Positions 52,485 through 61,929 of a DNA stretch of 64,000 nt are shown piece by piece. Numbering within the stretch: position 1 is the stretch's first letter; every line of letters begins with the position of its first letter. Under the pieces are notes generated by a model. The model made no database searches and was not told the origin of the DNA. It saw nothing but the letters and a program-made list of their open reading frames with translations. A program made the translations under genes and the position numbers. Source of the DNA: Hydrogenophaga sp. (lineage in GTDB: Bacteria; Pseudomonadota; Gammaproteobacteria; Burkholderiales; Burkholderiaceae_C); NCBI RefSeq assembly GCF_019635465.1, contig NZ_JAHBZK010000007.1:62001-126000 (forward strand), read 5' to 3'.

Positions 52485-53948
52485 TCAGCGCGCGGCCTGC
52501 GTGCTGACCGATGGCGTCCAGCCCCCTCCGATCGCGCGGTACACCGCCACCAGCGACGCCGCCGTGTCCACCTGCGCCTGCACCAGCTGGTCGCGGATGG
52601 CCAGCACCTCGCGCTCGGCCTGCAGCACGGTCTGGAAGTCGGTGACGCCGCCCTCGAAGCGCGCGCGCGCCAGTTGCGCGGCTTCGTCGGCGTGGCGCGC
52701 GGCTTCCTGCAATCGCTCGCTGCGCTGCGTGTTGCGGTTGAAGGCGCTGAACGCGCCCTCGGTCTCTTCCAGCGCCAGTGCCACGGTCTGCTCGAACACC
52801 ACCAGGCGCTGGGTCGTGCGCGCCTCGCTGGCGGCGATGCGCGAGCGGATGGTGCCGAAGTCGAACGGCGTCCAGGACACCCCGATGCCTACGGCATAAC
52901 GTGCTGCGTCGCTGGTGAACAGGTCGCCCAGGCGCGCTGCGTTGAAACCCAGCAGGCCCGACAGGCTCAGGCGCGGATACAGCTCGCTGCGCGCGATGCC
53001 GATGCCCGCCGTCGCCGCCGCCAGCTGGCGCTCGGCCACGGCCACATCGGGCCGGCGCTGCAGCCATTGCTCGGGCGTGCCCAACGGCAGCGTCGCCAGG
53101 TCGGTGACGGGCAGCGTCGGCATGGGCTGCGGCGTCGCCAGGTTGCCCAGCACCTGCCGCGGCGATTGCGCCGTCAGCGTGGCCAGGCGCAAAGCCGTGG
53201 TTTCAATCTGCGTCTGCAGCGCAGGCAACACCGCTTCGGTGCTGGCCACCAGCGCACGGGCGCCGGCCACGTCGAGCTGGCGTGCCCGACCGGCCTCCAG
53301 CCGCGCCTCGGTGATACGCAGCGACTCGCGCTGGTTCGCCAGATTGGCCTCGGTCACGCGTTGGCGCTCCTGCAGGCCCCGCAAGGCCAGGTAGTTGCGC
53401 GCCACCTCGGCCGCCACAGCCGTTTGCGCAGCATGCACACCGGCCTCGCTGGCGCTGACCTGTGCGGCCGCGGCCTCGCGGGTGCGGCGCACACCACCGA
53501 ACAGGTCGATCTCCCAGCCGGCGATGAAGTTGGCGTCGAAGCTGTTGCTGGTGCGCGCGCTGCGCGATGCGCCAGGCTGCTGGGTCTGCGGCGCCACCGA
53601 TCGCTGCGCGTTGCCCTCAATGCCCACACCCGGCAGGGCCGAGGCGTCGGCCTCGCCTTGCAGCGCGCGGGCTTCCTGCAGCCGGGCCTGCGCCAGGCGC
53701 ACATCGGTGTTGGCCGCCACGGCGCGCTCGATCAATGCATTGAGCACCGGGTCGTTGAAGCCGCGCCAGAACTGCGCGATGTCATCGGCCGGCGCCTGGG
53801 CGTTGGTGCCACTGGCGCCGGCATTGATGAAGCTGGCGTCCAGGGGCGTGGCCGGCTTCTGGTAGTCGGGGCCCACGGCGGCGCAACCGGCCAATGACAC
53901 CACCACCAGCGCGGCCAGCGCCAGGGAGCTGAGTCGGATGTCAAGCAT
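52485..53948 (-). CDS. Outer-membrane efflux lipoprotein (OprM/NodT family)
   Basis: The 487-residue precursor has a lipoprotein signal with lipobox SLAGC and two outer-membrane efflux protein repeats (about 70-260 and 280-470) with long alpha-helices, forming the trimeric exit duct for the RND pump. VGPDYQKP after the lipobox is typical of OprM. Its start overlaps the pump gene's end by 8 bases, so it is the third gene of the adaptor-pump-channel operon. Confidence 0.95.
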   Translation of the reverse strand: MLDIRLSSLALAALVVVSLAGCAAVGPDYQKPATPLDASFINAGASGTNAQAPADDIAQFWRGFNDPVLNALIERAVAANTDVRLAQARLQEARALQGEADASALPGVGIEGNAQRSVAPQTQQPGASRSARTSNSFDANFIAGWEIDLFGGVRRTREAAAAQVSASEAGVHAAQTAVAAEVARNYLALRGLQERQRVTEANLANQRESLRITEARLEAGRARQLDVAGARALVASTEAVLPALQTQIETTALRLATLTAQSPRQVLGNLATPQPMPTLPVTDLATLPLGTPEQWLQRRPDVAVAERQLAAATAGIGIARSELYPRLSLSGLLGFNAARLGDLFTSDAARYAVGIGVSWTPFDFGTIRSRIAASEARTTQRLVVFEQTVALALEETEGAFSAFNRNTQRSERLQEAARHADEAAQLARARFEGGVTDFQTVLQAEREVLAIRDQLVQAQVDTAASLVAVYRAIGGGWTPSVSTQAAR

Positions 53949-56900
53949 GGCGGGTCTCCTGTGCGGGCGCGGCGTCGTCCTGGCCGAGGCGGTGTGCCCG
54001 GCGCGAACGCAGCAGCGCGTAGAACACCGGCGTCATGAAGATGCCGAACAGGGTCACGCCCACCATGCCCGAGAACACCGCGATGCCCATCGCGCGCCGC
54101 ATCTCGCTGCCGGCGCCACTGCCCAGAATCAGCGGAATCACGCCGGCGCAGAAGGCGATCGAGGTCATCAGGATCGGGCGCAGTCGCATGCGGCAGGCAT
54201 GCACGATGGCGTCGTAGAGCTTCTCGCCACGCTCTTCGAGGTCTTTGGCGAACTCGACGATCAGGATGGCGTTCTTGCAGGCCAGCCCCACCAGCACCAC
54301 CAGCGCCACCTGCGTGAAGATGTTGAGGTCGCCCGGCTGCATGAAGGGTGGGAAGCTCGATAGCCACACGCCGAACAGCGCCGAGAGAATGCCCATGGGC
54401 ACGATCAGCACGATCACCAGCGGCAGGCTCCAGCTTTCGTACTGCGCGGCCAGCACCAGGATCACCAGCAGCACCGAGATGGCCAGCACGGCGGCCAGCA
54501 CCGGCAGCGTGATGTGCGTACCCGGGATGGTGAAGTCGCGCGTCAGTCGGTCCTGGTAGCTCAGCTCGGTCCACTCGTAGGTCATGCCGCGCGGCAGCGT
54601 GCGCTGCAGCAGCGCCTCGATCTCGCCTTCGGCCTGGCTCGACGAAAAGCCCGGGTTGGGTGCGCCGTTGATGTCGGCCGAGGGGTAGCCGTTGTAGCGC
54701 GTCACCCGCGTCGGCCCGAAGGTTGGCTCCACCGTCATCAGCGCGCCCAGCGGCACCATCTCGCCCGCCGCGTTGCGGGTCTTGAGGTTGGTGATAGCCT
54801 CGGCGTCGGCGCGGAACGGCGCGTCGGCCTGCACCACCACCTGGTAGGTCTTGCCGAAGCGGGTGAAGTCGTTGACGTACAGCGAGCCCAGGTTCACCTG
54901 CATGGTGTCGTAGATGTCGGCCAGGTTGATGCCCATCTGCTTGGCGCGCGTGCGGTCCACGTTGGCAAAGAGCTGCGGCACGTTGATGTCGTAGCTCGAG
55001 AACGGCGTACCGACCGACGACTTCGGATTGCCATAGACCTGGCCCAGCGTGCCCCAGACGGCGCCATACAGCGCCTGCTCGCCCAGGCCCGCGCGGTCCT
55101 GCACCTGCAGCTTGAAGCCACCCGCGTTGCCCAGGCCGTCGACCGCCGGCGGCGGCACCACGAACATGCGCGCGCCCTGGATTTGCTGGATGGCGCCATT
55201 GACCTTGCCCAGGATCGCGAACTTGCTGAGCTCGGGCGAGGTGCGCTCCTCGAACGGCGCCAGGCCAAAGAACACGATGCCTTCGTTCGGCGCGGCCGAG
55301 AAGCCCGCGATCGACAGGCCCGGGAAGGCCACCGAGTCGACGATGCCCGGCACCTTGAGCGCGATGTCGCTCATCTCGCGGATGACGGCGTCGGTGCGGT
55401 CAATCGAGGCGCCTGCGGGCAATTGCGCAATGCCGATCAGGTACTGCTTGTCGGGTGCCGGCACAAAGCCCGACGGGATGCGCGCAAACAGCAGCCCGGC
55501 CGCACCCAGCAGCACCGCATAGACCACCAGCGACACCGTCTTGTGGCGCACGATGGAGCCCACACGACGGCCATAGCCTTCGCTGCCGCGGTGGAACACG
55601 CGGTCGAACCAGCGGAAGAAAGGCCCGAAGACCTTGTCCATCAGGCGCGTAAGCCTGTCGGGCGACACGTTGTGCGGGTGCAGCAGCAGCGCCGACAGCG
55701 CCGGGCTCAGTGTGAGCGAGTTGAAGGCCGAGATCACCGTGCTGATGGCGATGGTGACGGCGAACTGCTTGTAGAACTGCCCGGTGAGGCCGGGCACGAA
55801 AGCCAGCGGCACGAACACCGCGCACAGCACCAGCGCAATGGCAATGATGGGCCCCGACACCTCGCGCATGGCCTTGATGGTGGCGTCACGTGGCGACAGG
55901 CCTTCCTCGATGTTGCGCTCCACGTTCTCGACCACCACGATCGCGTCGTCCACCACGATGCCGATGGCCAGCACCAGCCCGAACAGCGTGAGCGTGTTGA
56001 TCGAATAGCCCAGCAGCAGCAGGAAGGCAAACGTGCCCACGATGGACACCGGCACCGCCAGCAGCGGGATCAACGAAGCGCGCCAGGTCTGCAGGAACAC
56101 CACCACCACCAGCACCACCAGCGCCACGGCCTCAAGCAACGTGGCCACCACCTTCTCGATCGAGGTCTGCACGAAGCGCGTGGGGTCGTAGACGATGTCG
56201 TACTCGACACCCGGCGGGAAGCTTTGCGACAGCCGGTCCATGGTCTCGCGCACGCTGTTGGACAGCGCCAGCGCGTTCGAGCCCGGGGCCTGGAAGACGG
56301 CGATGGCCGCGGCCTCCTTGTTGTTGAGCAGACTGCGCAGCGCGTAAGTGCCCGCGGCCAGTTCCACCCGGCCGATGTCGCGCACGCGGATCAGGCCACC
56401 GGTGGCCGGGTCGGCGCGCACGATGATGTCGGCGAACTCCTGCTCGGTGGTCAGGCGGCCCTGCGTGTTGACCGCGAGCTGGAACTCGGTGCCTTTGGGC
56501 GCAGGCGGCGCACCCACGGTGCCGGCCGCCACCTGGGCGTTCTGCTCACGGATGGCGCCCACCACCTCGGCGGTGGTGAGGTTGCGCGCAGCCAGCTTGC
56601 CCGGGTCGAGCCACACGCGCATGGCGTAGTCGCCCGCACCGAACAGGATGACCGAGCCCATGCCCGGCAGGCGCAGCAGATCGTCGCGCACGTTCATCTG
56701 GCCGTAGTTGCGCAGGTACAGCGCGTCGCGGCTGTTGTCCGGGCTGAGCAGGTGCACCACCATGGTCAGGTTGGGGCTGCTCTTCTCGGTCGTCACGCCG
56801 ATCTGGCGAACGATGTCGGGCAGGCGCGGCAGCGCGCGGTTGATGCGGTTCTGCACCGCGGTCTCGGCCGCTTCGGGGCTGGTGCCGATCTTGAAGGTGA

Positions 56901-57180
56901 CGGTCAGCGTCATGCCGCCGTCGGCCGTGGCCTGCGAGTCGTAATACAGCAAGTTCTCGATGCCGCTGATCTGCTCCTCCAGCGGCGTGGCCACGGTCTC
57001 GCTGATCACGCGCGGGTTGGCACCCGGGTACTGGGCGCGCACCACGATCTGCGGCGGCGCCACCTCGGGGTACTCGGACAGCGGCAGCTGAAAGATGGCC
57101 AGCGTGCCGATGAGGAAGATGAAGATCGACAGCACCGCGGCAAAACGCGGCCGGTCGATGAAGAACCGGGAGATGTCCAT
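53941..57180 (-). CDS. RND multidrug efflux permease (HAE1, AcrB/MexB type)
   Basis: The 1079-residue inner-membrane transporter has the HAE1 layout: TM1 (FAAVLSIFIFLIGTLAIF), two large periplasmic loops and 12 spans. The proton-relay aspartates are present in TM4 (GIVVDDAIVVVENVER), and the motif LSEYPEVAPPQIVV follows TM1. It exports drugs or aromatic compounds with proton antiport. It is 12 bases downstream of the adaptor and overlaps the channel gene. Substrate range cannot be told from sequence; no repressor gene is adjacent. Confidence 0.97.
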   Translation of the reverse strand: MDISRFFIDRPRFAAVLSIFIFLIGTLAIFQLPLSEYPEVAPPQIVVRAQYPGANPRVISETVATPLEEQISGIENLLYYDSQATADGGMTLTVTFKIGTSPEAAETAVQNRINRALPRLPDIVRQIGVTTEKSSPNLTMVVHLLSPDNSRDALYLRNYGQMNVRDDLLRLPGMGSVILFGAGDYAMRVWLDPGKLAARNLTTAEVVGAIREQNAQVAAGTVGAPPAPKGTEFQLAVNTQGRLTTEQEFADIIVRADPATGGLIRVRDIGRVELAAGTYALRSLLNNKEAAAIAVFQAPGSNALALSNSVRETMDRLSQSFPPGVEYDIVYDPTRFVQTSIEKVVATLLEAVALVVLVVVVFLQTWRASLIPLLAVPVSIVGTFAFLLLLGYSINTLTLFGLVLAIGIVVDDAIVVVENVERNIEEGLSPRDATIKAMREVSGPIIAIALVLCAVFVPLAFVPGLTGQFYKQFAVTIAISTVISAFNSLTLSPALSALLLHPHNVSPDRLTRLMDKVFGPFFRWFDRVFHRGSEGYGRRVGSIVRHKTVSLVVYAVLLGAAGLLFARIPSGFVPAPDKQYLIGIAQLPAGASIDRTDAVIREMSDIALKVPGIVDSVAFPGLSIAGFSAAPNEGIVFFGLAPFEERTSPELSKFAILGKVNGAIQQIQGARMFVVPPPAVDGLGNAGGFKLQVQDRAGLGEQALYGAVWGTLGQVYGNPKSSVGTPFSSYDINVPQLFANVDRTRAKQMGINLADIYDTMQVNLGSLYVNDFTRFGKTYQVVVQADAPFRADAEAITNLKTRNAAGEMVPLGALMTVEPTFGPTRVTRYNGYPSADINGAPNPGFSSSQAEGEIEALLQRTLPRGMTYEWTELSYQDRLTRDFTIPGTHITLPVLAAVLAISVLLVILVLAAQYESWSLPLVIVLIVPMGILSALFGVWLSSFPPFMQPGDLNIFTQVALVVLVGLACKNAILIVEFAKDLEERGEKLYDAIVHACRMRLRPILMTSIAFCAGVIPLILGSGAGSEMRRAMGIAVFSGMVGVTLFGIFMTPVFYALLRSRRAHRLGQDDAAPAQETRHA

Positions 57181-57192
57181 GGTGGCGCTCCC

Positions 57193-58377
57193 TTACTGAC
57201 CGGGCTGCTGCGCAGCTGCTGCAGAAGCCGGCGGCGGGAAGATGGGCATGCCCTTGTCGTCCACCTTCAGCACCTGCGGCTGCACCGGCACGCCGGGCAT
57301 GATGCGTTGCAGGCCCTCGACCACCACGTTCTCGCCGGGCTTGACGCTGCCGCCCAGCACCACGCGCATGCCGTCCTGCAGCGCACCGGGTTGCACCACG
57401 CGGAACTGCGGCACTCCGCCCTCGCCCACCACCACCACCACCTTGCGGTTCTGGTCGGTGCCAATGGCGCGGTCGGGCACCAGCGTGGCCTCGTAGGGCG
57501 CGCTGGTGGTCATGGTCAGGCGCGCGGCCAGACCGGGCACAAAGCGCCCGTCGCGGTTGTCGAAGCTGGCGCGCAGGCGAATGGCGCCGGTCTGCGGGTT
57601 CAGGCGGTTGTCGATGAAGTCCAGCGTGCCCTGGTGCGGGTAGCCGTCTTCGTTGGACAGGCCCATGCGCACCACCGGCTTCTGGCTGCCCGAGGCCTTC
57701 ACACGCAAGAAGGTCTGCTCGCTGCCGTCGAAGCTGGCGTACACCCGGTGGGTGGCGGCGATGGTGGTCAGCACCACCTGCTCATTCACCAGGTTGCCGG
57801 CGGTGACGTTGGCACGCGACAGGCGCCCGGCGATCGGCGCACGCACCGCGGTGTAGGCCAGGTTCAGCTTTGCCACACGCAGGGCTGCTTCGGCGGCCTT
57901 GATGTCGGCGTCGCTGGTGCGCGCACCGGCGCTGAGCTGGTCGACCTCCTGGCGCGACACGGCGCGGCTGTCGAGCAACTTTTGCGCACGCGCCAGTTCG
58001 GTCTTGGCCAGCTCGGCGCGCGACTGCGCCGCCACCAGGGCGGACTCGGCGCGGGCCACCTCGGCCTCGAAGGGTCGGGCGTCGATGCTGAACAGCAAGG
58101 CACCGGCGGCCACGCTGGCGCCATCGGTGAAGTGCACCTTCTCGATGGTGCCGCCCACGCGCGGGCGCAACTCCACGAACTCGGCGGCTTCCAGGCGGCC
58201 GCTGAAGGTTTCCACGTCGGTGACGCTGCGCTGAACCGCAGGGGCCACGCTGACCGGCATGGCCGGCGGCGGGCCGCCCTGGGCATCGGCGGGGCCACCG
58301 CAGGCGGCGAGGAAAGGCAGGGCCAGCGCAAACAGCGCGGCCAGAGCGCCGAGGCGCCCAAGACGATGTGCAGGCAT
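57193..58377 (-). CDS. RND efflux periplasmic adaptor (membrane fusion protein, MexA/AcrA type)
   Basis: The 394-residue lipoprotein (lipobox LAACGG) has the usual adaptor parts: lipoyl halves (ELRPRVGGTIEKVHFTDGAS and AYTAVRAPIAGRLSRANVTAGNLV), a coiled-coil hairpin between them (about 95-165) and beta-barrel and membrane-proximal domains. It links the pump with the outer-membrane channel. First gene of the efflux operon; a GC-rich hairpin lies 24 bases upstream of its start. Confidence 0.95.
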   Translation of the reverse strand: MPAHRLGRLGALAALFALALPFLAACGGPADAQGGPPPAMPVSVAPAVQRSVTDVETFSGRLEAAEFVELRPRVGGTIEKVHFTDGASVAAGALLFSIDARPFEAEVARAESALVAAQSRAELAKTELARAQKLLDSRAVSRQEVDQLSAGARTSDADIKAAEAALRVAKLNLAYTAVRAPIAGRLSRANVTAGNLVNEQVVLTTIAATHRVYASFDGSEQTFLRVKASGSQKPVVRMGLSNEDGYPHQGTLDFIDNRLNPQTGAIRLRASFDNRDGRFVPGLAARLTMTTSAPYEATLVPDRAIGTDQNRKVVVVVGEGGVPQFRVVQPGALQDGMRVVLGGSVKPGENVVVEGLQRIMPGVPVQPQVLKVDDKGMPIFPPPASAAAAQQPGQ

Positions 58378-58400
58378 GGGGGTACTCCAGAAATTGCCGA

Positions 58401-58430
58401 CGCCGCAGCCCCCCGGTCGGGGGCGCGGCG
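58401..58430. repeat. Strong GC hairpin between the cytochrome c and efflux genes
   Basis: CGCCGC-A-GCCCCC pairs with GGGGGC-GCGGCG around a five-base loop, with one bulged A. Without a T-run it may end the cytochrome c transcript inefficiently or structure the efflux mRNA leader. Confidence 0.6.
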
Positions 58431-58535
58431 TTGCGCGAGCTGCGGATTAAGCCGCAAACAAAAAAAGTCTGCTGACCGTCACATTGGCCGGAGGATTGTG
58501 CAAGCCCCGGCGACGTTGAGCGGTCGGCGCATCCC

Positions 58536-59033
58536 TCATTTGGAGGCCGTTGTGGGCGGCGGCGACGGCCAGCGCACCACCGGCGTCTTCACCGCCACGC
58601 CGGGTGGCGCGTAGGCGGGCGCGGGCTGGCCGGCCGGGCCGGCCGCGCGCACAAATGCGTAGATGGCCTTGAGGTCGGTGTCGGACATGTCGCGCAGCGC
58701 GAACCAGGGCATGGGCGGACGCATCGGCTGGCGGGCGCGCTCCAGCCACTGGGCTTCGCTCAGCGTCTGCATCACCAGCCGCAGGTTGCTCGGGTAGGTG
58801 GTGCCCCACGGCCCTTGCAGACCCATGGCGTCGCCGGTCAACCACTGGGCCTCGGGCGGAGTGGCGCCGGCGCTGGGCGCGTAGCCCGGCGTGTGGCAGT
58901 CGTTGCAGCCGGTGGTCTTCACCAGGTAACGGCCCAGATTGACCAGGTCGGTGTCGGCGGGGCGTTGCGGGCCGGCGGCCAGGGCCACGGTGGATGCGAA
59001 CAGGGCCAGCGCGGCGGCGGCGATGCGGAACAT
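58536..59033 (-). CDS. Periplasmic c-type cytochrome
   Basis: The 165-residue precursor has a Sec signal (1-20, ALAA) and one haem site, Cys43-Asn-Asp-Cys46-His47 in TTGCNDCHTPG. Methionines in MRPPMPWFALRDM are candidates for the sixth ligand; TDLKAIYAFVRAAGPAGQ is the closing helix of class I cytochromes. GAGGAG sits 6 bases before the ATG at 59033. It resembles single-domain diheme-cytochrome relatives used as electron carriers for dehydrogenases; its partner is unknown. Confidence 0.9.
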   Translation of the reverse strand: MFRIAAAALALFASTVALAAGPQRPADTDLVNLGRYLVKTTGCNDCHTPGYAPSAGATPPEAQWLTGDAMGLQGPWGTTYPSNLRLVMQTLSEAQWLERARQPMRPPMPWFALRDMSDTDLKAIYAFVRAAGPAGQPAPAYAPPGVAVKTPVVRWPSPPPTTASK

Positions 59034-59244
59034 GAACTTCTCCTCGAATGCGATGGAGCGAAGTGTGCTGCGCCGCCTCACCTGCGGTTCGTAAAAGTTC
59101 GCTGGGCAAACCTTAAAAGTTTGCTAACCGCGGCCGCGCCTGTGGACCCACCATCCCCGATCGTCCCGAATGACAGGAATGTCATCCACACCGGTGCCTC
59201 ACCCACCAACAATCGCGGGCTGCCGAGCCATTTGCCGAACCGCC

Positions 59245-60339
59245 ATGTCACGTACCCGCATCCTCATTTCCGCCGCCGCCTTGGGCCTGAGCGTCACCCT
59301 GGCCAGCGTGGGCTGCGCGAGCCGGGCCGCGGACACAACGACCAGCGACGCCGAGCGTCAGGCCACGCGCCAGGCCCGGCTGGCCGAGGCGCTGCCCATG
59401 CCGGGCGACGAGCTGGTGCAGACCGTCAATGCGGACTGGGTCGACACCGCCCGCGATCGCCCGGTGCCGGTGCGCCTGTACCTGCCGCGCGAAGCCAAGG
59501 CGCCGGTGCCACTGGTGCTGGTGTCGCACGGCATCGGTGGTTCGCGCCAGGGCTACAGCTACCTGGGGCGCTACCTCGCGGCGCACGGCGTGGCGGCCCT
59601 GCACGTGCAGCATGTGGGCAGCGACAACCGCCTCTGGCGCGGCAACCCCTTCGAGCTGGTGACCCGGCTGAACGGCGCCACCACCGAGGCCGAGGCCATC
59701 GCCCGCCCGCAAGACCTGCGCTTTGCGCTCGACACCCTGCTGGCCGATCCCGCACTGGCCGCGCGCATCGACTCAGCGCGCATCGCCGTCGTCGGCCATT
59801 CGTATGGGGCCAATACCGCCTTGCTGGTGGCCGGCGCCCAAGTGCCCGGCAAGCCCTCGTTGACCGATGCCCGCCTGAGCGCGGTCGTCGCCATCAGCGC
59901 GCCGCCCTTTCACGGCTACGGCGATCCCGAGGCCATCCTGGGTCGGCTGCAATTGCCGGCGTTGCACATCACCGCCGAAGACGACGACATCCGCATCCCC
60001 GGCTACGGCTCGGACGTGAAAGACCGCCTGGCCCTGTACCGCGCCACCGGCAGCGAACACAAGCAACTGGTGGTGTTCCGCGACGGCTCGCACAGCATGT
60101 TCACCGACCGCCTCGGCACCGGTGGCGCCGACCTCAACATCGCGGTCAAGGCCGCCACGCGCGAACTGGTGCTGGCGTTTCTGCAGGCCCAGTGGGGCGA
60201 CGGCGTGGGTGGCCTCGACGACTGGCGCGAGCGCCATGCCAGTCTGCTCAGCCCCGACCAGACCCTTCAGGACGACGCGGCACCGGCCAATCTGGCCAGC
60301 ACGTCCTCGCGCCTGGGAATGGGCGCCACCGCACCGTAG
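59245..60339 (+). CDS. Alpha/beta-hydrolase lipoprotein (dienelactone hydrolase-like)
   Basis: The 364-residue precursor has a lipoprotein signal MSRTRILISAAALGLSVTLA with lipobox ASVGC. The mature part is an alpha/beta hydrolase: LVLVSHGIGGSRQGYSYLGR (oxyanion region), nucleophile elbow VVGHSYGANTAL, an Asp in ITAEDDDIRIP and a His in FRDGSHSMFTD. Similar to PET-hydrolase/platelet-activating-factor acetylhydrolase relatives; ester substrate unknown. Its last 73 bases overlap the end of the facing kinase gene. Confidence 0.88.
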   Translation: MSRTRILISAAALGLSVTLASVGCASRAADTTTSDAERQATRQARLAEALPMPGDELVQTVNADWVDTARDRPVPVRLYLPREAKAPVPLVLVSHGIGGSRQGYSYLGRYLAAHGVAALHVQHVGSDNRLWRGNPFELVTRLNGATTEAEAIARPQDLRFALDTLLADPALAARIDSARIAVVGHSYGANTALLVAGAQVPGKPSLTDARLSAVVAISAPPFHGYGDPEAILGRLQLPALHITAEDDDIRIPGYGSDVKDRLALYRATGSEHKQLVVFRDGSHSMFTDRLGTGGADLNIAVKAATRELVLAFLQAQWGDGVGGLDDWRERHASLLSPDQTLQDDAAPANLASTSSRLGMGATAP

Positions 60340-61211
60340 CCCTGCGTGGACAAGGCGGCCACCGCCGCCGCGTAGCGCCCGGCGCTCACCAGATCGTCGC
60401 CCGCCACCAGGCGCGTGACGAAGGCGCCGCCGAAGGCATCGCCCGCACCGGTGGCGTCCACCGGCTGGCAGGCAAAGGGCGCGATGCGGTGCCGCTGCTG
60501 CGCATCGGCCACCAGCGCGCCCTGCTCGCCCAGCTTGAGCGCCACCACTTTGGCGCCCAGGCGCAGGCAGTGATCGACCAGGGCATCGGACTCGGTGAGC
60601 CCGGTGATGGCGACCACGTCGTCGTAGCTTGGGAGGCAGATGTCGCAGTGCGCGATGACGTCGTTCATCACCGCGCGCGCACGGTCGATGCCCCACAGCT
60701 TGAGCCGCAGGTTGGTGTCGAAGGAGACCTTCACGCCGGCCTCGCGCGCCATGGCCATGGCGGCGTAGGCGGTGTCGCAGGCCGTGGGTGAGATGGCCAG
60801 CGAGATGCCCGACAGGTGCAGCACCCTGGCCTTGGCGATGCGCTCGCGCGGCAGTTGCGCCGCCGTCAGCCGGCTGGCGGCCGAGCCGCTGCGAAAGAAG
60901 CTGAAATGGTGCCCGCGCGCGTCGTGGGTGACGAAGTAGATCGCCGTGAACGCGGCGGCGTCGGTGCCCACGCTGACGTGGTCCACGCCCTCGTCGTCCC
61001 ACAGGCGACGCAGCATGGCGCCGTAGGGGTCGTCGCCCAGCGCGCTCACATAGGCCACACGCGCCCCCTGGCGGGCAGCGGCAATGGCGAAGTTCGAGGT
61101 GTCGCCACCAAAGCCCTGCAGGTACAGCTGACCGTTGCCGTCGCCGGTCTGGTTGAACTCGACCATCGCCTCGCCGAGCGAGACGATGTCGAAGGCCTCT
61201 GCGCTCGCCAT
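60267..61211 (-). CDS. PfkB-family sugar kinase (2-keto-3-deoxygluconate kinase-like)
   Basis: The 314-residue protein has both ribokinase signatures: GGDTSNFAIAAARQGARVAYV near the N terminus and DATGAGDAFGGAFVTRLV with the catalytic Asp near the C terminus. MVEFNQTGDGNGQLYLQGFGGD is typical of KDG kinases. It would phosphorylate a sugar acid produced by the neighbouring enzymes. The start overlaps the aldolase-family stop as TGATG, so the two are coupled. Confidence 0.9.
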   Translation of the reverse strand: MASAEAFDIVSLGEAMVEFNQTGDGNGQLYLQGFGGDTSNFAIAAARQGARVAYVSALGDDPYGAMLRRLWDDEGVDHVSVGTDAAAFTAIYFVTHDARGHHFSFFRSGSAASRLTAAQLPRERIAKARVLHLSGISLAISPTACDTAYAAMAMAREAGVKVSFDTNLRLKLWGIDRARAVMNDVIAHCDICLPSYDDVVAITGLTESDALVDHCLRLGAKVVALKLGEQGALVADAQQRHRIAPFACQPVDATGAGDAFGGAFVTRLVAGDDLVSAGRYAAAVAALSTQGYGAVAPIPRREDVLARLAGAASS

Positions 61212-61858
61212 CAGATGCGGCCGTACTTGGCCAGACCCTTGCGCAGCGACTTCTCGGCAATGATGAGCTTGGCCTGCTCGAGCTCGCGCTGGTCGATCTC
61301 CTGCGCCATGGCCAGCACCTCGGCGGCCCTGGCCTGCGGCACCACCACCACGCCGTCCACGTCGCCCACGACGATGTCGCCCGGGTGCACCATCACGCCC
61401 GCGATGCGCACCGGCACCTGCGAGGCCACGGTGCGGTAGCGGCCCAGCGTGGTGCCGGGGCTGACGTCGCGCGCATAGACCGGAAAGCCATAGTCGCGCC
61501 GGATCTCGGTGAGGTCGCGCACGCCGCCGTCGAGCACGGCGCCCGCATGGCCATTGGCCACAGCGCCCGCGGTCATCAGGCCGCCCCACACCGCCACGTC
61601 GGGCTCGCCGCCTTCGATGCTGATGCAGATCACGCTGCCGGCCGGCGCTTCATCGATCAGGTCGAGCGCGTGCTGCGGCGGCACGAATTCATCGGTGGCG
61701 GCCTCCAGCACAGTGGCCGCCGGGCCGCAGATGCGTTTGTCGTTGATGCGGGGCTTGATGCACGCCGCCATGTAGCCGCGCTGGCCACAGACCTTGTCCA
61801 CCGCGTCGGCCACCGAGGCCACGGCCACTTTCGAGAAGGCGTCGATCAGTTCATTCAT
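61211..61858 (-). CDS. RraA family protein, putative 4-hydroxy-4-methyl-2-oxoglutarate aldolase-like
   Basis: The 215-residue protein has the RraA/HMG aldolase fold: GPAATVLEAATDEF, WGGLMTAGAVANGHAGAVLDGGVRD with the substrate-binding Arg-Asp pair, and GDIVVGDVDGVVVVP. Such proteins are either divalent-metal aldolases/decarboxylases or RNase E regulators; in this operon with a sugar kinase and hydroxyacid dehydrogenase a lyase role is more likely. The ATG at 61858 (MNELIDAFSK) lies after a 12-bp tandem repeat. Confidence 0.88.
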   Translation of the reverse strand: MNELIDAFSKVAVASVADAVDKVCGQRGYMAACIKPRINDKRICGPAATVLEAATDEFVPPQHALDLIDEAPAGSVICISIEGGEPDVAVWGGLMTAGAVANGHAGAVLDGGVRDLTEIRRDYGFPVYARDVSPGTTLGRYRTVASQVPVRIAGVMVHPGDIVVGDVDGVVVVPQARAAEVLAMAQEIDQRELEQAKLIIAEKSLRKGLAKYGRI

Positions 61859-61890
61859 TGCTTGCTTTCGGTTCGGTCGGATGTTTGTTC

Positions 61891-61923
61891 GGCTGTTCGT
61901 TTGGCTGTTCGTTTGGCTGTTCG
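61891..61923. repeat. 12-bp tandem repeat between the dehydrogenase and RraA-family genes
   Basis: GGCTGTTCGTTT occurs twice in a row, followed by a partial third unit GGCTGTTCG; flanking sequence (GTTTGTTC) resembles further decayed units. It lies 33 bases before the RraA-family ATG, in the 71-base gap. Confidence 0.85.
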
Positions 61924-61929
61924 CTCGGG

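Noticed and set aside
54514-58614. 1366-codon plus-strand open frame opposite the RND efflux genes
   Set aside because: Composition is extreme in His, Arg and Gln and it mirrors two clear transport genes; long antisense frames are common at this GC content.
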